This document shows, piece by piece, positions 33,042-40,666 of a DNA stretch of 64,000 nt (its first letter is position 1; every line of letters starts with the position of its first letter). The notes under the pieces are model-generated. The model was not told where the DNA came from, did not search any database, and worked only from the letters and a program-made list of their open reading frames with translations. Origin of the DNA: Nesterenkonia xinjiangensis (GTDB taxonomy: Bacteria > Actinomycetota > Actinomycetes > Actinomycetales > Micrococcaceae); contig NZ_JACCFY010000001.1 of assembly GCF_013410745.1 (NCBI RefSeq), positions 434,001 to 498,000 of the forward strand, in the 5' to 3' direction. The position numbers and the translations under genes are program-made.

Positions 33042-34244
33042 TCAGGGTTGCGCCGGGAGTGGGAACAAGGCCGACCGGAGGTCGTCCTCGCTCAGATCCC
33101 CGAGGGACTGTCCGCGCCGCAGCACCAGCATGTCATGAGCGTGGATCGAGAAGATCCTACCACCGGCGCTCAGCACACTCTGGGTGAATGCCGGGCCCGC
33201 GGACGCAGCTCGCCGGGTCAAGCCGATGCGTCGAGCAGTCTCCGTGGCAAGCATGATCGTGCCCAACGCCGGCGTCACATCGAAGGTCCGCTGGAGCTTG
33301 GGCGACTTGACGCGTACGGCACCATCGTCCGCTTTCACGTGCCAGCTCGCCCTGCCCACCATGTCTGCGCCAGAGTGCTGCACGGCCTGCAGCAGATCCG
33401 TGACGTGCCAGGGGCCGTAATGGGCGGTCTCCTCGATCACCGTGACATAGCCCCCTGCCGCCTGGTCGATCCCGATGTTCAGGCGGTCAGCCAATGTGCT
33501 GCGCGGCGGGGCCGTCACAATCCGCACCGACACCTCCCAGTCGGCCGTCTCCTCGCGGGCCCGGTCCTCGAACAGCGGATCGATGACGAGCAGCGGCTCG
33601 ATCCGCGGGTGCATCTGATGTGTCAGGTTCGCCAGGGTGTGCCCCAGATTCTCCGCACGGCGCGAGACGATCAGGGCGGTGACGAGCGGCTCCGCCTGGA
33701 CGGGAAGCCCTAGGAAGTCCAGCAGGCGCGAGGCCTGAGCCGCAGGGCCCCGCGTGGCGATCCTGGACCGCCGGTCAGCGATCCGCTCTCCAGCGAGCCC
33801 CTCAGGCTCCCCCAGCTCCTCCAGCAGCGTTCCCCTGGGGTCGACCGTCGGCTCCAGAAGCAGCGCACGCCCGGCGCCGAACCTCCGCCGCACCAGGTCG
33901 TGGAGATCAGGCCGAGTGGTGACAACATGGGAGACGACGGCCGCCAGCTGCCCCTCCAGGTCCTGCGACGACGCGACGCGGAGCACCGTGGGGATCCCGT
34001 CAGCCTCGCAGACCATGAGCAGCTCCAGAACCTCGGCGGCGAGACCGTCCGCGCCATCGGCCCGCTCCAGCGAGGCTCCCAATGCCACTAGATCCAGACC
34101 CCGGTGACGTTCCTTCTCCAGGTGATCCTCTGTGAGACCGGAGAGATCGACGGCGGCGCCCACCCGCTCCGGCAACGGATCTGTCCCGAGGTGGGCGGCT
34201 CGCAAGTACGGGTACGGCGCAGGTGGGGCTGAGAGCTCATTCAT
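33042..34244 (-). CDS. GT2-like glycosyltransferase with unassigned N-terminal region
   Basis: A 400-residue protein. The C-terminal part, from about residue 190, reads as a GT-A family 2 domain: VTALIVSRRAENLGHTLANL, VIDP, the LADRLNIGIDQAAGGYVTVI acceptor-side strand, then YGPWHVTDLLQAVQHSGADMVG. The N-terminal 180 residues (LELLMVCEADGIPTVLRVAS, LVRRRFGAGRALLLEP) resemble a CgeB/DUF3880-type half, so it may be a trimmed relative of the giant two-domain GTs. The usual DxD is replaced by EET, so metal-dependent catalysis is uncertain. It overlaps the asparagine-synthase-like gene by 8 bases. Confidence 0.65.
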   Translation of the reverse strand: MNELSAPPAPYPYLRAAHLGTDPLPERVGAAVDLSGLTEDHLEKERHRGLDLVALGASLERADGADGLAAEVLELLMVCEADGIPTVLRVASSQDLEGQLAAVVSHVVTTRPDLHDLVRRRFGAGRALLLEPTVDPRGTLLEELGEPEGLAGERIADRRSRIATRGPAAQASRLLDFLGLPVQAEPLVTALIVSRRAENLGHTLANLTHQMHPRIEPLLVIDPLFEDRAREETADWEVSVRIVTAPPRSTLADRLNIGIDQAAGGYVTVIEETAHYGPWHVTDLLQAVQHSGADMVGRASWHVKADDGAVRVKSPKLQRTFDVTPALGTIMLATETARRIGLTRRAASAGPAFTQSVLSAGGRIFSIHAHDMLVLRRGQSLGDLSEDDLRSALFPLPAQP

Positions 34245-35742
34245 GGCGGGCCTTCCGATTCACGGAGCTTCGAGGCGTGATCTCAGGTTCAGCACAGGTC
34301 AGACGGGGCCCGTATTCCTCCAACCACAGGGCGAGCAACGCCAGGCCGCGCAACAGATGCTGGGGCTTGGTCCGGGACAGCTCCTCCGCCCATCCCTGAG
34401 CAGTGGCGACCCGCATCGACGCCGAAAGGAGCTCTCCCGCTGGACTGCCCAAGATGAGCTCCCGCAGCCATGCCGCCGACTCCAGGCTCGAGATCCGCCG
34501 GATATGCTGGCGGCGTCCGGTGCGGTCGGCGGCCGTCGCCAGTCCGACAAGGCGGGAATCGGCCCGTTCAAGCAGGTGCGGGTACCAGAGACCCTCCTGC
34601 TTCGCCTCCGCAGGGACCCGTAGGGCCTGCGACACGACCTCTTCGGCCATGATGGGAGTCCGGGTGGGAGCACCAGAACCCAGGACTTTCACCGGCGCCA
34701 GGCTGATTCCGGGGAGAGTCCGGGTCAGGTACGCGGTCAGCGTCGCTCCGTTGGGATGGTGGGCCAGCGGACGCGCGACGCTCTCGAAGTCGCTGCGGGC
34801 ACGCTCCCTGAGGTCCTCTCCGACGCCGGGTGCGAGGATGTCCTCGGTCGCGTCGAGATATCGCCCCAGGCGCGCGAACCGGGAAGCCACCACGGCCTGC
34901 GTCGAAGCGGCTCGCACGCCTACTCCGATGACTGCCGGTTCATCGGGGAAGCCCCCGCCGAGGAACACCCCGCCGCCGAGGCCATCGAGCACGACCCCTG
35001 CCCCGGCCCGTGTGGCGCTCTGCGCGATCGCCCGGGAGACCGGCATCAGCCACATGTGGAAGGACGCCATGTGGTGCACAGTGCGGGCATAGTCTCGGGC
35101 ATCGCAGGGGAAGTCCTCCACTGCGGCGGGCACGATCCGGTGATCGACCCCCAGGATCTGGGCCGTCCGGGCAGCGACCAGCTCCTCCATCGAGGTGCCC
35201 GTGTCGGAGGACGTGGTCCACGCCGTGAGGCCGTCCGGCCGCACCTGCTGGGCCAACGCCGTGAGCAGGCGGGAGTCTCGTCCACCAGACAGCATGGGGC
35301 TCAAAGGGCCCGCGTCACCCGCCTGCCGCAGCTGCGTACGGAGGATCTCGAGGATCTCGTCGGTCAGGGTCCGAGGATCCAGGCCGCCCTCCGGCTCGAT
35401 CTCTGTCCATTCCCACGTGCCACGTCGGATCACCGCCTCGTCCTGCTCGCGCACGGCAGACTCTCCGGGCTGCAGACGACGGATCTCTTGGAACGGTGTC
35501 CGGCCCGCCAGAGGCGCGCCGAAGGCCAGGATCTCGGCCCACGCGGTCCAATCCGGGGTCAATGACGATCCGGAGGGGCCCAGCAGTGCGTCAAGCCTGT
35601 CGGAGGCGAAGGGAACGCCCTCGTCATCCCCAGCCGGAGCTGTCGGGGGCCGTCCTACGCGGACGAAGACAGGAGCGACCGCGGACGACGTCGCGTGGAC
35701 TGTCTGGGCGAAAGGTTCCTGGACTGGCACTGCTACGATCAT
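34237..35742 (-). CDS. Asparagine-synthase-like amidotransferase without glutaminase domain
   Basis: About 501 residues. It has the C-terminal synthase half of AsnB-type enzymes: FGAPLAGRTPFQEIRRLQPG ahead of the domain, then the canonical ATP-pyrophosphatase PP-loop LSGGRDS (151-157) and a TTSSDTG segment. The N-terminal Cys-dependent glutaminase is absent, so ammonia or an amine must come from elsewhere. Such enzymes adenylate a carboxylate and make an amide. I chose ATG 35742, since the longer frame would run across the divergent promoter into the next gene. It heads the long minus operon of at least eight genes reaching 21404, divergent from 35819-37027. Substrate could be a uronate or amino acid on the glycan (inference). 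Confidence 0.82.
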   Translation of the reverse strand: MIVAVPVQEPFAQTVHATSSAVAPVFVRVGRPPTAPAGDDEGVPFASDRLDALLGPSGSSLTPDWTAWAEILAFGAPLAGRTPFQEIRRLQPGESAVREQDEAVIRRGTWEWTEIEPEGGLDPRTLTDEILEILRTQLRQAGDAGPLSPMLSGGRDSRLLTALAQQVRPDGLTAWTTSSDTGTSMEELVAARTAQILGVDHRIVPAAVEDFPCDARDYARTVHHMASFHMWLMPVSRAIAQSATRAGAGVVLDGLGGGVFLGGGFPDEPAVIGVGVRAASTQAVVASRFARLGRYLDATEDILAPGVGEDLRERARSDFESVARPLAHHPNGATLTAYLTRTLPGISLAPVKVLGSGAPTRTPIMAEEVVSQALRVPAEAKQEGLWYPHLLERADSRLVGLATAADRTGRRQHIRRISSLESAAWLRELILGSPAGELLSASMRVATAQGWAEELSRTKPQHLLRGLALLALWLEEYGPRLTCAEPEITPRSSVNRKARHE

Positions 35743-35757
35743 AGCGCGCTGACGCGC

Positions 35758-35774
35758 CCCCGGCCGCGCCGGGG
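35758..35774. promoter_or_regulatory. Inverted repeat in the divergent promoter region
   Basis: CCCCGGC-CGC-GCCGGGG, a perfect 7-bp inverted repeat, lies between the asparagine-synthase-like gene (start 35742, minus) and the ATP-grasp gene (start 35819, plus). This is the only intergenic space from which the long minus operon can be started, so the element may be an operator or leader hairpin. No clear -10/-35 pair was identified. Confidence 0.3.
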
Positions 35775-35818
35775 CACTATGCATCTGCGTCGGCGCTTCC
35801 GGACCCGAGCACCCTGAT

Positions 35819-37027
35819 GTGAGGCAAAAACCACCCATGGACCATTCCGGCCAGGACGAGCCCACTCCGCAGAACCGCCGCTTCCTCGTGAGCCCCGCTA
35901 TGATCCGCACCCAGTTGGCCACCCTTGTGCAGGACGCAGACGAGACACGACGACGGATCAGGTCCACGGTCCGGAAGAAGCAGCGCACCTGGGAGGACTA
36001 CCGGAAGTTCCTGCGCAAGGAGTTTCGCTGGGAGGCGCCTTTGACCCACCGGCGTCCGCTGTGGTGGCGTCGCGGGTTCCTCTCCCGTTCGGTCACGGTC
36101 TACGAACTCGACAAGAACGACCCGTCCCTCTATGTCAACGACGTCCAGCGATACACACGCACCAAGCGCATGGTCCACCCGACCCTTCAGGAACTGCTGG
36201 ACAACAAGTTCGCCTTCTTCCTCCTGATGCACCATCTCGGGCTCAAGACCGACGTCGTACCACTGCTGGGGCTCTATGTCCGCGGCGGCGTCAATCTGTT
36301 CCCCCATGATCGCCGGGTGCCGCTCCAGGTCTTCCTCCAGAGCCACATTGAGGTGGACCAGAAGGTCTTCGTCAAGCCGCTCCGCGGTGCGGAAGGCCGC
36401 CGTGTGCGAGCCATCACCCGGACATCATCGGGTTTCCGGATGAACGGGGAATCCACCACTGCAGCCGAGATCCGTCAGTGGATCCAGGACCAGAAACGAC
36501 CCATGATCTTCGAACGCGGCATCGAACAGCATGAGGATCAGGCCGCGCTGAATCCTGAGGCGACCAACACGCTGAGAATCCTCACCATGCCCGATGTGGA
36601 CCAGGCGAAAGACCCGTTCATCGCTGTGGCCGTTCAGCGGATCGGCACAGCCCGGTCCGGCCATGTGGACAATTGGACGCAGGGCGGGCTCAGCGCCAAG
36701 GTCGACATCGAAACCGGCCGGCTCAGCCGGGCAGGTCAGCTGCCCGATGGACGACGTCCGGCGTGGTTCAGCGAGCACCCGGACTCCGGCGCCCCCCTCG
36801 AGGGAAGCACCGTCCCCTTCTGGGAGGAGACCAAGGAGCTCGTGATGGACGCATCCCGTCGGCTGAGCTTCATGGAGTACATCGGCTGGGACATCATCAT
36901 CAGCCCGTCCGGTCCGGTCATCCTGGAAGGCAACATCAACTCCGGGATGAACGTGCTCCAGGTACACGGTCCCCTGCTGGCCGATGAGCGGGTGCGCAGC
37001 TACTACCTCAAGCGCGGCGTCATCTGA
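35819..37027 (+). CDS. Sugar-transfer-associated ATP-grasp ligase
   Basis: About 402 residues from GTG 35819; ATG 35837 is an equally possible start. N-terminal helical region rich in Arg/Lys, then the ATP-grasp proper: DKNDPSLYVNDVQRYTRTKR, KVFVKPLRGAEGRRV (ATP-binding lysine strand), NTLRILTMPD, and the metal-binding VILEGNINSGMN. It belongs to the sugar-transfer-associated ATP-grasp group, predicted to attach an amino acid or similar group to surface-polysaccharide intermediates. It is near identical in its C-terminal half to 1-645. It converges on the unknown protein at 37071-38105 with a 43-base gap, the same layout as at the left edge. Confidence 0.85.
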   Translation: MRQKPPMDHSGQDEPTPQNRRFLVSPAMIRTQLATLVQDADETRRRIRSTVRKKQRTWEDYRKFLRKEFRWEAPLTHRRPLWWRRGFLSRSVTVYELDKNDPSLYVNDVQRYTRTKRMVHPTLQELLDNKFAFFLLMHHLGLKTDVVPLLGLYVRGGVNLFPHDRRVPLQVFLQSHIEVDQKVFVKPLRGAEGRRVRAITRTSSGFRMNGESTTAAEIRQWIQDQKRPMIFERGIEQHEDQAALNPEATNTLRILTMPDVDQAKDPFIAVAVQRIGTARSGHVDNWTQGGLSAKVDIETGRLSRAGQLPDGRRPAWFSEHPDSGAPLEGSTVPFWEETKELVMDASRRLSFMEYIGWDIIISPSGPVILEGNINSGMNVLQVHGPLLADERVRSYYLKRGVI

Positions 37028-37070
37028 GATCTGCTCGCCCAGGTCCTGTGGCGCTCAGCAGCGAGCACCG

Positions 37071-38105
37071 TCAGAGATGAGCCCGCCGCAGAGCCCTCAG
37101 GACCTCCGCCGCCTGCTCGCGGGGGAACTCCACCACCGCGCCGACGCGTGTCACGAGCCGCCCAGCGCCGGAAGCTCCGATCAACCGGGCATCGATTCCC
37201 CTCCAGTCAGCGTCAAGGGCCGCGCTATCCGCCACGCACTGCACGACCGGACCACCATCGGCGAGTCCTTCCCCGGCGGCTCGCGCGATCGCCAAAGGCC
37301 CGGCTCCCGACGTCCTGCCCGAGGAAGGACCGATGATCTGTGCTGTGCTCCACTCCGCCGTCTGCGCCTCGGTCAGAGCCCAGGACACCTCACCCTCGGT
37401 CACTTCGATCACCGCCCCGGATGGCTGGGCCGAGGCCCTCTGCGCGTGGTGGACCACACAGGACAGCTGTGCACCGCCCCATGCGAACTCGACGGCCGTC
37501 CGGCCGGCGGGCAGGTCCCCCCACCAACCACGCAGTCCCTGTCGGACTCCTTCGACCCGGGTGACGAGCTCCTGCGCTCGCTGGACCGCAGTCTCGACGA
37601 TCTTCGCGGGTGCGCGAAAGGTCACGGCGATCCGCCGTACAGCGTCCAGGCAGGACTCCTCGTCCTCCGGTGCCAGGACCAGAGACGCGCCGTACTCCCG
37701 CTGGGCCCAGGTCAGATGTTCCCCCACCGTCTCCAGCCAGTTCTTCCCAGGTTGCAGACGATGCAGCGAATCCTCGGCCAAGCAATGCTCCACGACCCAG
37801 TCCACTTGGCCGAACGCCGGAGAGGCGGCGTCATCGGTGAAGACAACGGCGCGGAACCCGTAGGTGGCTTCACGGATGAGTTCCACCGCCTGGCACAGCC
37901 CTGCGTGGAGGTGCCTTGATCGGCGCGTGAGCACGATCATCACCACTGGGATCCGCTGGAACGCCCGAGGCTTGGGAGCCTCGCGCGGGGCGAAGGGCAT
38001 CGTGCCTCGCACAGCCACCGGGGCGTCCCCGTACCGTGATCGCGTCCACTGCTCGAGCGTCTGTGTCCAAGGACCCGTCGTCCGGCCGATGATCGTGCTG
38101 GTCAT
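37071..38105 (-). CDS. Unknown cluster protein, paralogue of 679-1821
   Basis: About 344 residues; no family recognised. Shared with the left paralogue are VVMIVLTRRSRHLHAGL, ELIREATYGFRAVVFTDD, VDWVVEH and REYGASLVLAPEDEE. Residues after 200 are more variable. ATG 38105 is chosen because it overlaps the glycosyltransferase stop (ATGA); a GTG two codons earlier is possible. The strand/helix alternation suggests a Rossmann-like or nucleotide-sugar-related fold, but no catalytic motif is clear. Keeping the same GT upstream and the same convergent ATP-grasp in both copies argues that the three proteins act together. Confidence 0.7.
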   Translation of the reverse strand: MTSTIIGRTTGPWTQTLEQWTRSRYGDAPVAVRGTMPFAPREAPKPRAFQRIPVVMIVLTRRSRHLHAGLCQAVELIREATYGFRAVVFTDDAASPAFGQVDWVVEHCLAEDSLHRLQPGKNWLETVGEHLTWAQREYGASLVLAPEDEESCLDAVRRIAVTFRAPAKIVETAVQRAQELVTRVEGVRQGLRGWWGDLPAGRTAVEFAWGGAQLSCVVHHAQRASAQPSGAVIEVTEGEVSWALTEAQTAEWSTAQIIGPSSGRTSGAGPLAIARAAGEGLADGGPVVQCVADSAALDADWRGIDARLIGASGAGRLVTRVGAVVEFPREQAAEVLRALRRAHL

Positions 38106-39679
38106 GCCCACAGTGCGCTCTCCTCAAGAATCTTCACAGCGACATCTTCCTGGGTGGTCTCTGCGTCCACGGCGCTCACTCCGCTCATCCGCACGGCGAG
38201 CTGGACGTCCAGCGGCGCACCGTCGTCGGGCCGCACCCAATGGTGTTCTATCGCCCGGCCCTCGAGAGCCTCCATGACCGGCTCCGGAACTTCGCCGGAC
38301 ACGGTGACGACACGTCTGGCCTCGGCGCTGCCAAGCAGCAGCCCCAGGCGACGGACGACGTACCGCCGTCGTGCGGCATCGCCGGCCTCCTCGGGAATGT
38401 TGAAGGACGCCGCACTGGGAACGTGGATCTCCCCCTCGTCCAGAGCGACTTCTGCGGGGTGATCGCTGAACATGGCCACCACCACAGGGGCTCCGGATCG
38501 GCGCAGATGCTGCGCGATCCCTCGCGAGAGCTTCAGATCAGCGGTGGAGAGGCACAGGACGACGGTCGGCACCGCAGCACACGGCCGACGCGACAGATCT
38601 CGGGGCTCAGCGGCGGGTGCCGCCGGGAGTTCGACTCCCAGCTTGTGGAGGCGACGAAGGTGCATGTCGGGGCTGAAACCTCGGGCGAACTCCTGAGCGC
38701 GGCGTGACTGCTTCAGGTACTTCTCCGGAGACCGCCAGTGATCGTCCACGAGCTTCAGGACCTCGGAAGGCTCCGCATACAACGCTGCGTCGCCGAAGAG
38801 CTCCTTCATGTAAGGAGGCAGGATCGCCACGCACCCCGCCGCGAGTGCCTCCATCGCGGCACGCCCGAACGCCTCCCTGAGGTCTGGATGATGCATGTAG
38901 ACCCAGAAGTCGATACGCCGCAGGAAGTTGAAGGGTTCCTCGCCCCCGAAAGGGATCACGGTCCAGCGCCCCGGGATCCACCCGATCTTCCGCCGGGCGA
39001 TCTTGGCTCCGCCCAGGATCTGGACGTCATAGCCTTCCGAGTTCGGGTAGGCCGCGAGGATGTCTTCCTTCGTGTCGGGCCATTTGCCCGGCTGTGGCCG
39101 AGAGTGTCGCCCGATCACCGGCTTCGAGCTGACGAAGCCCTCACGAGTCGTCGACCCGGCAGGCATCTGGAAGATGTTGACCCAGTCCGTCTCAAGCAGT
39201 GGGACTGCCTGTGTCTGCTGCAGGACAGTGCCCCGGACGACCGGGCCGATGGGAGCCCAGATCGGGTCCCTGCAGAACAGGGACCGGACCCGACGGTCTG
39301 TGGCCTCCACATCGTAGTGCTGAGTGCCGCCGCCGTCGATCGCAGCGTGGTTGACGACCACGACCACCTCATCCGCGGTGACGTGGTCGAAGGTGGACGG
39401 CGTGGACCAGATGACAGTGGGGTGCCGGATGACCAGCACCTTCGCGTGGAGGCGGTCCCGCGGCGTGGCCACGTGGACTCCGGGCAGGTCTAGGATCCTC
39501 CGGATGTGGGTGCTCCACGGGATCGGGTATCCCGTCACGGACCCGGCGGCATGCATCACAGCCGTGGAGAGACCAGCTTGGGACTGGGCCCGCACTTCCT
39601 CGGCGATGCTGCTGGTCGTCCCGCCGGGGAGCCGGAAGTCTGAGATCTGGACGACGTCGTACTCGGCGCGAGTCTCCAT
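38102..39679 (-). CDS. GT4-like glycosyltransferase, paralogue of 1821-3428
   Basis: A 525-residue GT-B glycosyltransferase. N-terminal half: ISDFRLPGGTTSSIAEEVRAQ, then HAAGSVTGYPIPWSTHIRRI. C-terminal half: GRHSRPQPGKWPDT, the donor helix FGRAAMEALAAGCVAILPPY and ELFGDAALYAEPSEV. About 150 residues past the GT core carry no recognised motif, as in its paralogue. It starts 2 bases after the PanD-fusion stop and overlaps the next gene by ATGA, so the three genes are one translational unit. Predicted cytoplasmic transfer of a sugar during surface-glycan assembly. Confidence 0.88.
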   Translation of the reverse strand: METRAEYDVVQISDFRLPGGTTSSIAEEVRAQSQAGLSTAVMHAAGSVTGYPIPWSTHIRRILDLPGVHVATPRDRLHAKVLVIRHPTVIWSTPSTFDHVTADEVVVVVNHAAIDGGGTQHYDVEATDRRVRSLFCRDPIWAPIGPVVRGTVLQQTQAVPLLETDWVNIFQMPAGSTTREGFVSSKPVIGRHSRPQPGKWPDTKEDILAAYPNSEGYDVQILGGAKIARRKIGWIPGRWTVIPFGGEEPFNFLRRIDFWVYMHHPDLREAFGRAAMEALAAGCVAILPPYMKELFGDAALYAEPSEVLKLVDDHWRSPEKYLKQSRRAQEFARGFSPDMHLRRLHKLGVELPAAPAAEPRDLSRRPCAAVPTVVLCLSTADLKLSRGIAQHLRRSGAPVVVAMFSDHPAEVALDEGEIHVPSAASFNIPEEAGDAARRRYVVRRLGLLLGSAEARRVVTVSGEVPEPVMEALEGRAIEHHWVRPDDGAPLDVQLAVRMSGVSAVDAETTQEDVAVKILEESALWA

Positions 39680-39681
39680 GG

Positions 39682-40515
39682 TCAGCGGGCACCGTCCCGG
39701 ACACCGTCGGGGTCCTCCCAGGTCATCGTGACACAGGGAATCGAGGAGAAGGCGTCGTGGTACCTGCCGCGACGGACCTGATCGAGGGCCATGTCCTGCA
39801 GTCGACGCGCTTCGCGGAGGTTGCCTTGCAAGGCGTCGAAGGACGCCTCGGACTCCCCACGGACCTGGTGAAGCTCCTCGGTGATCAGAGCGAGGGCTTC
39901 ACGGAGCTCCGCCGTGCTGGCTGCTCCGCGTCCGGAGTGTCGGCGCACGATCGTCTTGAGGTCAACGCGGGTCCGCTTGCCCTGGGCCTTCAGCTCAGCC
40001 ATGTGCTGCTCGGCCAGCTCCTGGATCAGCCCGCGCGTGCGCTCGTGCTCAGCCTCCAGACTGGCCAGCCTCCCTGACAATGACCCGGTGGGCTCCGCCG
40101 CCTGAGATGTGCGCCCAGAGACCTGACCCTCCGCCCCCGGCGCGGCCTCGGCGGCGTCGTCGCCCAGCGTGACGATGCTGTTCTCGGCGTCGAGGTGGAC
40201 CACCTTGGGCTTGTGCTCGGCGATCTCGGAGTCGGTGCCCATCTGGTAGGAGAGGATGATCACCAGGTCTCCAGGGGCCACGAGGTGTGCGGCGGCGCCG
40301 TTGATGCCGATCACCCCAGAGCCGCGCTCCCCGGCGATCGTGTAGGTCTCCAAGCGGGCGCCGTTGGTGACGTCGACGACGTGCACCTGCTCGCCCTCGA
40401 GGATGCCCGCCGCATCGAGGAGATCCTGGTCGACAGTGATGGAACCGACGTAGTGGAGGTCAGCCTGAGTCACCGTGGCTCGATGGATTTTGCCGCCCAT
40501 GACGGTTCTCAGCAT
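39682..40515 (-). CDS. panD: Aspartate 1-decarboxylase with C-terminal coiled-coil extension
   Basis: A 277-residue protein. Residues 1-120 are PanD, which makes beta-alanine and CO2 from aspartate with a pyruvoyl cofactor. The self-cleavage site Gly24-Ser25 is present in YVGSIT, and Lys9, His11, Arg54 and Tyr58 are at the expected positions; [16 protein letters not shown] closes the barrel. The enzyme is normally about 125-140 residues. Here about 140 extra residues follow: an acidic linker and a charged coiled coil ([24 protein letters not shown] region onwards). It heads an operon with a GT and an unknown protein, not panB/panC. That suggests beta-alanine for the glycan ligases rather than pantothenate (inference). 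It might still be the cell's only PanD. Confidence 0.88.
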   Translation of the reverse strand: MLRTVMGGKIHRATVTQADLHYVGSITVDQDLLDAAGILEGEQVHVVDVTNGARLETYTIAGERGSGVIGINGAAAHLVAPGDLVIILSYQMGTDSEIAEHKPKVVHLDAENSIVTLGDDAAEAAPGAEGQVSGRTSQAAEPTGSLSGRLASLEAEHERTRGLIQELAEQHMAELKAQGKRTRVDLKTIVRRHSGRGAASTAELREALALITEELHQVRGESEASFDALQGNLREARRLQDMALDQVRRGRYHDAFSSIPCVTMTWEDPDGVRDGAR

Positions 40516-40601
40516 GCGGTGCTCGCTTTCGACATCGGTCCGCTCGGTTCAGGGTGCTGCGGGCGCGCGACACGCCTTCACCAGAATACTAGAGAGTACG
40601 G

Positions 40602-40648
40602 GAACGCCTTGGGTCCCACCGGATGTTCCAGTGGGACCCAAGGCGTTC
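40602..40648 (-). terminator. Strong hairpin terminator of the DUF1461 gene
   Basis: A perfect 18-bp inverted repeat (arms 40602-40619 and 40631-40648, 11-base loop) lies 19 bases beyond the stop of the minus gene 40667-42067 and 87 bases before the panD start. There is no U tract, as is usual in high-G+C genomes. It separates the accessory locus from the chromosomal genes. Confidence 0.75.
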
Positions 40649-40666
40649 GTGCAGTGGAGTGAGCGT

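Noticed and set aside
1-40515. Prophage or transposon origin of the large locus
   Set aside because: No integrase, transposase, phage structural gene or terminal inverted repeat was seen, and the left end is outside the window.
28785-40600. ATACTAGAGAGT occurring at 28785 and 40586 as a shared regulatory site
   Set aside because: A repeated 12-mer is expected by chance many times in 64 kb, and the second site lies inside a 10-base operon gap.
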